DNA from: Comamonas koreensis
GTDB taxonomy: Bacteria; Pseudomonadota; Gammaproteobacteria; Burkholderiales; Burkholderiaceae_C
Assembly: GCF_021026195.1 (NCBI RefSeq)
Contig: NZ_JAJNCT010000010.1
Coordinates: 434,001 to 498,000 of the forward strand
Length of the DNA: 64,000 bases
Reading direction: 5' to 3'
This document shows, one piece after another, positions 49,443 to 57,028 of the stretch (positions are counted from its first letter, which is position 1; each line of letters opens with the position of its first letter). A program made the translations under genes and the position numbers. The notes beneath the pieces are model-generated. The model worked only from the letters and a program-made list of their open reading frames with translations, ran no database searches and was not told the DNA's origin.

Positions 49443-50198
49443 ATGAACGACGAGCAACTGCTGCGCTACTCGCGCCACATCTTTCTGGACGAGATCGGCA
49501 TCGAAGGCCAAGAGGCCATCCTCGCGGCGCATGCGGTGGTGATTGGCGCGGGCGGCCTGGGCAGCCCCGCGGCCATGTACCTGGCATCCGCTGGTGTGGG
49601 CCGCATCACCCTGGTCGATGACGACACAGTGGACCTGACCAACCTGCAGCGCCAGATTGCCCACACCACCGAGCGCGTGGGCCAGACCAAGGTCAGCTCC
49701 TGCGCAGCCAGCCTGCAGGCCATCAACCCGCATGTCCATATCGGTACCGTGCAGGAGCGGGTCGATGAACTGCGGCTGCAGGCCCTGGTGGCCGATGCCA
49801 GCGTGGTGCTGGACTGCACCGACAACTACCGCACGCGCCAGGCCATCAATGCCGCCTGCGTGGCGCAGGCCAAGCCCCTGGTGAGCGGCGCGGCCATCCG
49901 CTTTGATGGCCAGATCAGCGTGTTTGACAGGCGCCACGAAGGCGCCGCCTGCTATGCCTGCCTGTTCGCACCCGACGAGCAGTTCGAGGAGGCCAGCTGC
50001 TCCACCATGGGTGTGTTTGCGCCGCTGGTGGGCATTATCGGTACGATGCAGGCTGCCGAGGCGCTCAAGCTCATCGCCGGCATTGGCCGCAGCCTCGACG
50101 GCCGGCTGATGATGCTGGAGCTCAAGGACATGGAGTGGAGTACGATGCGCATCAGCCGTAACCCCGGCTGCCCGGTCTGCGGGCAACTGCATACCTGA
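49443..50198 (+). CDS. moeB: Molybdopterin-synthase adenylyltransferase MoeB/ThiF family
   Basis: 251 aa E1-like enzyme that adenylates the C-terminal glycine of MoaD or ThiS. The nucleotide motif is VIGAGGLGSPAA (residues 33-44), with DDDTVDLTNLQRQ and the zinc ligands Cys170/Cys173 (CYAC) and Cys243/Cys246 (CPVC). Cys186 in EASCSTMG is conserved. The ATG at 49443 lies just past the ctpA terminator. Its 3' end, including the CPVCG codons, is repeated twice in degenerate form directly downstream. MoeB versus ThiF cannot be settled from sequence alone. Confidence 0.92.
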   Translation: MNDEQLLRYSRHIFLDEIGIEGQEAILAAHAVVIGAGGLGSPAAMYLASAGVGRITLVDDDTVDLTNLQRQIAHTTERVGQTKVSSCAASLQAINPHVHIGTVQERVDELRLQALVADASVVLDCTDNYRTRQAINAACVAQAKPLVSGAAIRFDGQISVFDRRHEGAACYACLFAPDEQFEEASCSTMGVFAPLVGIIGTMQAAEALKLIAGIGRSLDGRLMMLELKDMEWSTMRISRNPGCPVCGQLHT

Positions 50199-50260
50199 TG
50201 CTCATCGCCAGCATTGGCCGCAATCCTGCCTGCCCGGTCTGCGGGCATCTGCATATCTGA
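50199..50260 (+). pseudogene. Degenerate partial copy of the moeB 3' end (copy 2)
   Basis: These 62 bases match the moeB segments around 50069-50092 (CTCATCGCC.GCATTGGCCGC) and 50161-50198 (GCCTGCCCGGTCTGCGGG then CAT.TGCAT and a stop). The 70 or so bases between are missing. The copy starts right after the moeB TGA and ends in its own TGA. It has no start codon and no full domain, so it is a remnant. Confidence 0.8.
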
Positions 50261-50396
50261 TGCTCATCGCCAGCATTGGCCGCGGCCTGGATGGGATGGC
50301 CGGCAGATGATGCCGGAGCTCAAGGACATGGAGTGGAGCACGATGCGCATCGGCCGCCATCCCGCCTGCCCGGTCTGCGGGCATCTTCATACCTGA
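50261..50396 (+). pseudogene. Degenerate full copy of the moeB 3' end (copy 3)
   Basis: 136 bases repeat the last 133 or so of moeB. They start TGCTCATCGCC, include the CTCAAGGACATGGAGTGGAG stretch unchanged, and end CCCGCCTGCCCGGTCTGCGG...TGA. A small insertion near 50295-50305 shifts the frame. The second part still reads MMPELKDMEWSTMRIGR then a CPVCG end. A chance ORF of 60 codons (50214-50396) runs through it and is probably not translated. Confidence 0.82.
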
Positions 50397-50549
50397 TATT
50401 TGGCCCTGTTATTTGTTTTTTGTATATATTTATTGATTTAAATTAAACCTACGAGGTGTTGTCCTACTTACGCCATCCTTTCAGACCGATGGTGTACGCA
50501 TGGCTTGTTGCTATCATTGTTACGGTAAGACACACCCGTGTAGCCGTAT

Positions 50550-50936
50550 ATGCATCGCCGTTTGAAAACTTATCTGGTGGAAGACAACAAGACCATCCGC
50601 GACAACCTGATAGCCACGTTAGAGGACTTGGCACAGGTGGAGACCGTGGGGCATGCCAGCACCGAAATTGACGCTACGGAGTGGCTCAGCAATCCTTCCA
50701 CAGACTGGGATTTGGCCGTGGTTGACATCTTTTTGCTTGAAGGCAGCGGCCTGGGGGTGCTGGAGAAATTGCAGGAACGTGCGCCGCACCAGCACCTGGT
50801 GATTCTCAGCAACTACGCCACGCCCAGCATGCGCGAACGTTGCGCGCAACTCGGCGCCAATCGGGTGTTCGACAAGTCCGAAGACATCGACGCGCTCATC
50901 GACTATTGCGTGGAGCGCACATCACAGTTGCAGTGA
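50550..50936 (+). CDS. Single-domain response regulator (receiver only)
   Basis: 128 aa, a receiver domain with no output domain. The acidic pair Glu11-Asp12 (VEDN), phospho-acceptor Asp59 (AVVDIFL), Ser87 (VILSN) and Lys109 (FDKSED) are all present. Such proteins act as phosphate relays or sinks, or bind a partner directly. It converges on a NarL-type regulator gene, with a divergent histidine kinase beyond, so it may take phosphate from that kinase. It follows the moeB remnants and an AT-rich stretch. Confidence 0.9.
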   Translation: MHRRLKTYLVEDNKTIRDNLIATLEDLAQVETVGHASTEIDATEWLSNPSTDWDLAVVDIFLLEGSGLGVLEKLQERAPHQHLVILSNYATPSMRERCAQLGANRVFDKSEDIDALIDYCVERTSQLQ

Positions 50937-50965
50937 AGGCCAGCATGTGGCCCAGTTGGCAACTA

Positions 50966-50991
50966 CAAAAAAGCGGCCTGGGTAGGCCGCT
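50966..50991 (-). terminator. Terminator of the NarL-type regulator gene
   Basis: Perfect 8-bp stem AGCGGCCT / AGGCCGCT with a GGGT loop (50972-50991), followed on the minus strand by six T (50971-50966). It lies 22 bases past the regulator stop, between two convergent genes; the plus-strand side has only GGTTT. Confidence 0.82.
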
Positions 50992-51013
50992 GGTTTCACA
51001 AAGGCATGCGCGC

Positions 51014-51646
51014 TCAGTCGATGAGACCATTTTTGAGTGCGTAGTAGGTCAGGTCGCTGTTCGATGCCAGGCCCATTTTTTCCATCAAACGCGTGCGGTA
51101 AGTGCTCACCGTTTTGACGCTGAGCGACAGCTGGTCGGCAATATTGCCCGCTGTCTCACCCTTGGCGAGCTTCAAAAACACCTGAAATTCACGCTCCGAA
51201 AGCTGCTCGTGCGGCGGTGCGTCTTCCTTGCGGTGCAGCTGCTGGGCCAGCAGATCGGCCACCGCAGGTGTCAGGTAGCGCTTGCCCAGCGAAATGGTGC
51301 GCAGCGCCTCGACAATTTCGGACGGATCGCACTCCTTGTTCAGGTAACCGCTTGCGCCCTGGCGGATCAGGTTGATCGCATAATGGGCTTCGGGGTAGCC
51401 GCTCAGGATCAGAATGCCCATGTCGGGCGCCTTGGCACGCAGCATGGCCAGCGCGTCGATACCGCTTTGGCCGGGCATGGACAGATCCATGATCAGCACA
51501 TCGATCTCTTCCTTGCGCACCAGGTCAATGGCTTCCCGGCCATTGGCCGCCTCCCCCACTACCCGCAGGTCGACATGCTCTGCCAAAAATTGCTTGAGGC
51601 CCGAGCGCACAATCGCGTGGTCATCGACGATACCAACTTTAATCAT
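51014..51646 (-). CDS. NarL/LuxR-type response regulator
   Basis: 210 aa. The receiver domain has Asp8/Asp9 (VDDH), phospho-acceptor Asp54 (IMDLSMPG) and Lys104 (YLNKE). The C-terminal LuxR helix-turn-helix (about residues 147-208) has LSEREFQVFLKLAKGE and NIADQLSLSVKTVSTYR. The ATG at 51646 gives MIKVGIVDDH. It is divergent from a histidine kinase gene of the matching HisKA_3 class, so the two should be a pair. The signal and the target genes are unknown. Confidence 0.94.
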   Translation of the reverse strand: MIKVGIVDDHAIVRSGLKQFLAEHVDLRVVGEAANGREAIDLVRKEEIDVLIMDLSMPGQSGIDALAMLRAKAPDMGILILSGYPEAHYAINLIRQGASGYLNKECDPSEIVEALRTISLGKRYLTPAVADLLAQQLHRKEDAPPHEQLSEREFQVFLKLAKGETAGNIADQLSLSVKTVSTYRTRLMEKMGLASNSDLTYYALKNGLID

Positions 51647-51755
51647 ATATCCCCTCATGCAGCGCAAACTGCAGCACCTGCAAGATGCAGGCGCTGCCCG
51701 AAGTTTGCTCTATTATCACTCGCATAAACCAAAAACCATCAAAAAAGGAAGCTCC

Positions 51756-53093
51756 ATGCGTTGGTCTCGCTTGCGCAAATGGGCCATCAGTCTGCCTGCC
51801 GCCTTTTTGGCCGCTGCCGTGCTGATCGGCATCAACGAAGCTGGTTACTACCGCTCGCACGATTCGCTGCAGAACCTCACGGTCACCTACCAGACACGCA
51901 CCACCCTGGACAAGCTGATGCAGCAGGTCGTGGATGCTGAAACCCATGCACGCGGCTACCTGCTGAGCGGCGAGGACAGCAACCTGGCCGACTACCAGCA
52001 GGCCTGCACCAACGTCAACAACGCAGTCGATGAACTGCGCGCCATCTACAGCGTCTTTCCTGAAGACCTGCAGACCTCGTCGATGCTGGGCCGCGAAGTG
52101 GCCAAGCGTCTGAGCCAGATGGACACCAGTATCGCGCTGCGCCGCCAGGGCCTCGACGAGGCTTGGCGCTTCCTGGTCAAAAGCCCGGAAGCCAAGGCCA
52201 CGATGGAGAGCATGCGCAAGCTCAGCAATGAGCTGGTAATCCACAGCAATGAACGGCGCATGCACAACGAGGCCGAGATTCTCAAATCGCTCACCCTTGC
52301 CCGGCTGGGTATCGCCATCGTCAGCATCGTGGGGCTGCTCGCGTTCTACCTGTACTTGCGCCAGTCCAACCGCCTCACCGGCCTGATGCTGCGCGAGCAG
52401 CGCATGCTGGAGGACGAGCGTGACCAGCTCGAAAAGCAGGTACGCCAGCGCACCGCCACCCTGGGCGAGCTGGCCACCCACTTGCAGCAGGTGCGTGAAG
52501 ACGAACGCGCCCATCTGGCGCGCGAGCTGCACGATGAACTGGGCGCGTTGCTGACCACGGCCAAGCTCGATGTGGCACGGCTCAAATCCAAGATCGACAT
52601 GGCCGCACCCGATGTGCAGGAGCGCATCAAGCACCTGATCGAAACGCTCAACAGCGGCATTGCCTTGAAGCGCCGCATCATCGAAAACCTGCGGCCCTCG
52701 TCGCTATCCAACCTGGGCCTCACCGCCTCGCTGGAGATCCTGGCCAAGGAGTTTTCTGAAAGCAGCAATGTGGCAGTGGAGCTGAGCCTGGAGCAGATCA
52801 ATGTGCCCGAGGCCATGCAGCTGAGCATCTATCGCCTGATCCAGGAGTCGCTCACCAATATCGGAAAGTATGCGCAGGCGCGCAACGTGCTCATCAGCCT
52901 TCAGAGCCACCCCAAGCATGTGTTCGTACAGGTGCGCGATGATGGCGTCGGCTTCGACCCCAGCCAGGCCCATCCGAACTCCCACGGCCTGGCCGGCATG
53001 CGCCACCGCATCGAGGCCAGCGGCGGGCGGCTGCACATTGCCTCCGCGCCCCAGCAGGGAACCACGATCTCGGCCAACCTGCCGCAGAACTGA
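51756..53093 (+). CDS. Sensor histidine kinase, CHASE3-like sensor and HisKA_3
   Basis: 445 aa. Two transmembrane segments (about residues 10-28 and 181-201) bracket a periplasmic helical domain with [14 protein letters not shown], the CHASE3 pattern. A coiled linker (about 210-250) leads to the HisKA_3 box with His259 in [13 protein letters not shown], and the ATPase has Asn368 ([11 protein letters not shown]) and DDGVGFDP. The ATG at 51756 follows AAAAGGAAG. It is divergent from a NarL-type regulator, its likely partner. Confidence 0.93.
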   Translation: MRWSRLRKWAISLPAAFLAAAVLIGINEAGYYRSHDSLQNLTVTYQTRTTLDKLMQQVVDAETHARGYLLSGEDSNLADYQQACTNVNNAVDELRAIYSVFPEDLQTSSMLGREVAKRLSQMDTSIALRRQGLDEAWRFLVKSPEAKATMESMRKLSNELVIHSNERRMHNEAEILKSLTLARLGIAIVSIVGLLAFYLYLRQSNRLTGLMLREQRMLEDERDQLEKQVRQRTATLGELATHLQQVREDERAHLARELHDELGALLTTAKLDVARLKSKIDMAAPDVQERIKHLIETLNSGIALKRRIIENLRPSSLSNLGLTASLEILAKEFSESSNVAVELSLEQINVPEAMQLSIYRLIQESLTNIGKYAQARNVLISLQSHPKHVFVQVRDDGVGFDPSQAHPNSHGLAGMRHRIEASGGRLHIASAPQQGTTISANLPQN

Positions 53094-53163
53094 GGCGGTG
53101 GGCAGCCCTTTTATCCGCCTTCCCCGCTGCGCCAGAATCCGCCTCCACCACAGCACAGACCGC

Positions 53164-53191
53164 GCAAGGGCCGCCGACAGGCGGCCCTTGC
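53164..53191 (+). terminator. Hairpin downstream of the histidine kinase gene
   Basis: Perfect 12-bp stem GCAAGGGCCGCC / GGCGGCCCTTGC with a four-base loop. No T-run follows, so termination efficiency is uncertain. Confidence 0.55.
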
Positions 53192-53356
53192 TGCATGCGG
53201 CCGCGCAGCTGCCGCGTTGCCGCAGCGGGCACGCGACAGCGGGAACCGTCCTACACCTGTTCTTCGCACCTGCTGGCAAGACGCCCTGCGGGCAGCAGCC
53301 AGAATGCAGTCATTGCTCGCACCTTCTTGCACAGCAAACAACATGAGGAGAAAAAT

Positions 53357-53518
53357 ATGCTGCATTACGCCGTTGTCTTCCTGGTCATTGCTCTGATTGC
53401 AGCCGTCTTCGGCTTTGGCGGTATTGCAGCCAGCGCGGTCGGCATTGCCAAGATTCTGTTTGTGATCTTCATCGTGCTGGCCATCGCATCGTTCCTGATG
53501 GGATTGTTGAAAAAGTAG
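53357..53518 (+). CDS. DUF1328 small membrane protein (YtjA-like)
   Basis: 53 aa with two hydrophobic helices (about residues 3-24 and 29-49) and a short basic end KK. It has [18 protein letters not shown], the mark of the DUF1328 family. The ATG at 53357 follows GAGGAG. Function unknown; in other bacteria such genes go with general stress genes. It is the first of three small envelope-type genes on this strand. Confidence 0.88.
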   Translation: MLHYAVVFLVIALIAAVFGFGGIAASAVGIAKILFVIFIVLAIASFLMGLLKK

Positions 53519-53629
53519 CACTTTGACAGCCCTTGAAGCTGTGCTCACCACACGATACATTTATCTGGTTCGAGCAGGTCAACGTACACTGCAAGATCTT
53601 CATTGAACATCATAGAAAGAGGCTATTTC

Positions 53630-54016
53630 ATGGATACCGAAAAAATTGCCAAGGACGCTGTGGACAAAGTCAAAGACACGGCTAACGACGTGCTTGACGG
53701 CGCTGAAAAGGCGGTAGACAGCACCCGTCGTGCAGTCAAGTCCGCTGCCAACAAGGCCGAGCGTGCTGTCGATGAATACGGCCATGAAAAGAACCACTCC
53801 ATCGACCATATCGCCTCTCGCGCCCAGGACTGGGCAGAGCGCGGAATTGGCCTGGCGGCCGACTCGTCGCACCGTGCCCGTGAGCAGTTCTACCGTGCGC
53901 AAGAGCGTGCCAACGAGTACGTTGCCGACCAACCCGGCAAGTCGATGGCCATTGCGATGGCTGCCGGTGCCGCATTGGCAACCCTGGTCATCATGGCAAC
54001 CCGCCGCCGCGACTGA
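53630..54016 (+). CDS. ElaB/YqjD-like small C-tail-anchored protein
   Basis: 128 aa. A long charged, Ala-rich helix (about residues 1-100, DKVKDTANDVLDGAEKAV) ends in one hydrophobic segment (about 104-123, MAIAMAAGAALATLVIM) and ARRRD-like basic residues. This is the layout of ElaB/YqjD/YgaM-type proteins, which bind ribosomes or the membrane in stationary phase. The ATG at 53630 follows GAAAGAGG. Confidence 0.78.
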   Translation: MDTEKIAKDAVDKVKDTANDVLDGAEKAVDSTRRAVKSAANKAERAVDEYGHEKNHSIDHIASRAQDWAERGIGLAADSSHRAREQFYRAQERANEYVADQPGKSMAIAMAAGAALATLVIMATRRRD

Positions 54017-54080
54017 TTTTCAAGCATCTATCGGCATACAACGGATAAGTGCGGTGCAAATGCCGATCGATTTTCAAGCA
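54015..54080 (+). repeat. 12-bp direct repeat between the ElaB-like and BON genes
   Basis: GATTTTCAAGCA occurs at 54015-54026 and 54069-54080. Between them ATCGGCA (54030-54036) and TGCCGAT (54061-54067) form an inverted repeat. The first copy overlaps the stop codon of the ElaB-like gene. Function unknown; it could be a regulatory site for the BON gene. Confidence 0.6.
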
Positions 54081-54109
54081 CCCTAACAATACTTTGCGAG
54101 GAAACAAAA

Positions 54110-54430
54110 ATGAAACTCTCCCGTACTATCGCTATCGCTGCTTTCGCTGGTGCAACTCTGGTGTTGGCCTCTGGCTGCTCCGTGGCTCGCAAGCAAGAAA
54201 CCGTGGGTGAATACATTGACGGCTCTGCCGTGACCACTGCTGTCAAGGCCAAGCTGGCTGAAGACAAGGACACCTCGGCCAGCTCCATCAATGTCAAGAC
54301 CATGGACGGCGGTATCGTGCAACTGTCCGGCTTTGCCAAGTCGCAAATGGAAAAGGACCGCGCCGGCCAGATCGCTCGCGGCGTGAAGGGCGTGACCGAG
54401 GTGCGCAACAGCCTGATCGTCAAGCAATAA
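54110..54430 (+). CDS. BON-domain lipoprotein
   Basis: 106 aa. A signal peptide with lipobox LASGC is followed by one BON domain (about residues 40-105: SAVTTAVKAKLAED, GIVQLSGFAKS, VTEVRNSLIVK). BON proteins such as OsmY and DolP are periplasmic and bind phospholipid. It carries a strong terminator directly after it, ending the three-gene stretch. Confidence 0.92.
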   Translation: MKLSRTIAIAAFAGATLVLASGCSVARKQETVGEYIDGSAVTTAVKAKLAEDKDTSASSINVKTMDGGIVQLSGFAKSQMEKDRAGQIARGVKGVTEVRNSLIVKQ

Positions 54431-54454
54431 GCTTCGCGACTCCGCTCTGCCAAG

Positions 54455-54485
54455 AACCAGCTGGTGCAAGCCAGCTGGTTTTTTT
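54455..54485 (+). terminator. Terminator after the BON gene
   Basis: Perfect 10-bp stem AACCAGCTGG / CCAGCTGGTT with a TGCAAG loop, followed by seven T in a row. Confidence 0.9.
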
Positions 54486-54557
54486 GTGCCTGCACACAAG
54501 GCCTGGTCTGACCTGCAGGCCATGGTCAACAGAGCAGCGATGCGTTAAGCTAGTTTG

Positions 54558-55682
54558 ATGCGCCTGTTCCACTGCGACCAATGCGGTCACCTGGTTTTTT
54601 TCGAGAGCGTGCACTGCGTCAACTGCGGCGCGGCGCTGGCCTACCTGCCCGACTGCGACGATGTAGGCGCGATGGCGGCATCGGACGCAGACAGCCCGGT
54701 GGCGGCACCTGGCCCACTGTGGCAACGCATCACCACCAAGGCCTCACCCAGCGGCCAGCGCTACCGCATGTGCGGCAACCGCGACCAGTACCAGGCATGC
54801 AATTTTGCAATTCCGGCCGATGCGCCCTTTACCCTGTGCAGCTCCTGCCGGCAGACCCTGGTGCTGCCCGATCTCTCAGTCACCGGCAACACTTTGCGCT
54901 GGCAGAAGCTCGAGAGCGCCAAGCGCCGGCTCTACTACACCTTGGCGCGACTGGGCTTGCACCCCGACCTGCCCGACTGGACGCCCCACTACCAGTTCCT
55001 TGCCGATGTGCCCGACCAGCCGGTGATGACCGGCCATGCCAACGGGCTCATCACCATCAATATCGCCGAGGCCGACGATGACGAGCGTGTGCGCCGCCGC
55101 GTGGCACTGCATGAGCCTTACCGCACCTTGCTGGGCCATCTGCGCCATGAGTCCGGGCATTTCTTCTGGGACAAGCTGGTGCGCGATGGTGGCGAGCTCG
55201 ACAGCTTTCGCCAGCTCTTTGGCGATGAGCGCGAGAGCTACCCGCAGGCGCTGCAGAACTACTATGCCAACCCGCCAGGCTACATGCAATGGAGTGCGCA
55301 ACATGTGAGCGCCTATGCCAGCGCCCATCCCTGGGAAGACTGGGCCGAATCCTGGGCGCACTACCTGCACATGGTCGATGTGCTGGAGACGGCAGCGAGC
55401 TACCAGACCGGATTGACAATGGGCGAAGGCAGCCCGCTGGTCACCATGGCTGACCCTTTCATCCAGCCCGCCCCTAGCTTTGAAGACATGGTGGCGCAAT
55501 GGGTGCCGGTGACCTTGCTGCTCAACAGCCTCAACCGCAGCCTGGGCCAGCAGGATGCCTACCCGTTTGCACTGTCTGCCGGTGCGCTGCAAAAGCTGCG
55601 CTATGTGCATGACATCGTGCGGCGCCCACACCCTGCGGACAACCCCGCTGGCAACGCGCTGGCCCAGCCCTCAGCCGCCTAG
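54558..55682 (+). CDS. Zinc-ribbon putative metallopeptidase (DUF2248-like)
   Basis: 374 aa. Two zinc ribbons: Cys6/Cys9/Cys20/Cys23, and Cys72/Cys81/Cys94/Cys97. The catalytic HESGH at residues 197-201 lies in LRHESGHFFWDKLV, with a later WEDWAESWAHYLHM segment that may supply the third ligand. The pattern is that of the DUF2248 family of putative zinc peptidases, whose substrate is unknown. The protein has no signal peptide. The ATG at 54558 is preferred over a TTG at 54555. It converges on coaD. Confidence 0.85.
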   Translation: MRLFHCDQCGHLVFFESVHCVNCGAALAYLPDCDDVGAMAASDADSPVAAPGPLWQRITTKASPSGQRYRMCGNRDQYQACNFAIPADAPFTLCSSCRQTLVLPDLSVTGNTLRWQKLESAKRRLYYTLARLGLHPDLPDWTPHYQFLADVPDQPVMTGHANGLITINIAEADDDERVRRRVALHEPYRTLLGHLRHESGHFFWDKLVRDGGELDSFRQLFGDERESYPQALQNYYANPPGYMQWSAQHVSAYASAHPWEDWAESWAHYLHMVDVLETAASYQTGLTMGEGSPLVTMADPFIQPAPSFEDMVAQWVPVTLLLNSLNRSLGQQDAYPFALSAGALQKLRYVHDIVRRPHPADNPAGNALAQPSAA

Positions 55683-55711
55683 CCAGCAGTGCAGCGGATG
55701 CAGGCTGAGGC

Positions 55712-56209
55712 TCAGGCCTCTTCCGCCTTGCGCTGCGTCACCTTGCGCTGCAGCTCCTGGGCGACATAGGGCGACACAAACTTGTCGACCTCGCCGCTGA
55801 GCATGGCAATCTCGCGCACAAAGGTGCTGCTGATGAACTGGTAGCGGGTGCTCGGGGTCAGGAACACAGCTTCGACATCGGGCATCAGCGAGCGGTTCAT
55901 ACCGGCGAGCTGGAACTCGTAGTCGAAATCGGTGACTGCGCGCAGGCCGCGCACGATGGCATTGCCGCCTTGGGCCACGACAAAATCACGCAGCAGTCCC
56001 GAATAGCTTTCGACCCGCACGCTGGGGTAGTGCTTGACCGCTTCGCGCGCCATGTCCATGCGCTCCTTGAGCGTAAACATGGTCTTCTTGTGGTGGCCCT
56101 CGGCCACCGCCACGATCACATTGCCAAACAGCTGGTAGGCCCTGCGCACCACATCTTCGTGGCCCAGGGTCATGGGGTCAAAGGTGCCTGGGTAGATGGC
56201 CAGTGTCAT
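55712..56209 (-). CDS. coaD: Phosphopantetheine adenylyltransferase
   Basis: 165 aa nucleotidyltransferase of coenzyme A synthesis that turns phosphopantetheine and ATP into dephospho-CoA. It has PGTFDPMTLGHEDVV (the T/HxGH motif) and ISSTFVREI. The ATG at 56209 follows AGGAGACATAC; the longer frame to 56257 is not used. It is the last gene in the set of two M16 peptidases, rsmD and coaD, a conserved betaproteobacterial order. Confidence 0.97.
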   Translation of the reverse strand: MTLAIYPGTFDPMTLGHEDVVRRAYQLFGNVIVAVAEGHHKKTMFTLKERMDMAREAVKHYPSVRVESYSGLLRDFVVAQGGNAIVRGLRAVTDFDYEFQLAGMNRSLMPDVEAVFLTPSTRYQFISSTFVREIAMLSGEVDKFVSPYVAQELQRKVTQRKAEEA

Positions 56210-56314
56210 GTATGTCTCCTGCAAAGCATCTTGGTGGTGCCAGCCGACCTGGCACATTGCAGCGCAGCATAAACGATTTCTGTCACCACCCCGCTAGGCC
56301 ACAGGCATTCCCTT

Positions 56315-57028
56315 TCAGTGCTCTGCGGCCTCGGCCTTCTTCAGCAAGTGCGCATGCACGGCACCCGCCTTCAGGTAGCGGTGGCGCACCAGGCCCAGTT
56401 CGGCCAGCGCCTCTTCGCTCCAGGCTTCGGGGGCTTCGAGGTAGATGAAGCCCTGCGCCGTCACCGCCGCATGCGCGGCCTTGAGCGCCGGCACAAACAG
56501 CTGGCCGGAAAACGGCGGGTCCAGAAAGATCAGATCCCAGTGCGCGGGGTAGGCCTGCAGCGCTGCCAACGCATCGCCCCGGCTCACCTCGACCTGGGTG
56601 GCACCCAGCTTCTGCGCCAGCTGCTTGATCTGCGCGGCCAGCTGCACATCGGACTCGACCATGCGCACCTGGGTTGCGTTGCGCGATGCGGCCTCCAGCC
56701 CCAGCGCGCCGGTGCCGGCAAAGGCATCGAGGCAGCGCCAGCCCGCCAGGTCCTGGCCCAGCCAGTTGAACAGGGTCTCGCGCACGCGGTCCGGCGTGGG
56801 CCGCAGGTCGGGGCGGGTCAGTACCGCCAGCTTGGTGCGGCGCCATTGGCCGCCAATGATGCGGATCTCGCCGGCAGCAGATGCGGCCACGCGGGCAGCA
56901 TTGCTGCTGTTTCCGGCCGTGCCGCGCTTGCGGGCGGGCGCCGCGTCAGGCGCGGCCTCGGCAGCAGCGGCTGCCTTTTGCACCAGGGCGCGCAGCGCGC
57001 CCTCGCTTTTGATGGCACTGCGTCCCAT
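56315..57028 (-). CDS. rsmD: 16S rRNA (guanine(966)-N2)-methyltransferase
   Basis: 237 aa. The SAM site is FAGTGALGLEAASR and the catalytic motif is DPPF in LIFLDPPFSG. The N-terminal 50 residues are an Ala-rich extension before RIIGGQWRRTKL. It methylates G966 of 16S rRNA in the small subunit. Its ATG overlaps the TAA of the inactive M16 gene by one base (TAATG), so they are coupled. Confidence 0.95.
   Translation of the reverse strand: MGRSAIKSEGALRALVQKAAAAAEAAPDAAPARKRGTAGNSSNAARVAASAAGEIRIIGGQWRRTKLAVLTRPDLRPTPDRVRETLFNWLGQDLAGWRCLDAFAGTGALGLEAASRNATQVRMVESDVQLAAQIKQLAQKLGATQVEVSRGDALAALQAYPAHWDLIFLDPPFSGQLFVPALKAAHAAVTAQGFIYLEAPEAWSEEALAELGLVRHRYLKAGAVHAHLLKKAEAAEH

Noticed and set aside
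50214-50396. A separate 60-aa gene ending in CPVCGHLHT
   Set aside because: It runs through the decayed copies of the moeB tail, begins in a different frame, and has no ribosome site; duplication remnants explain it better.
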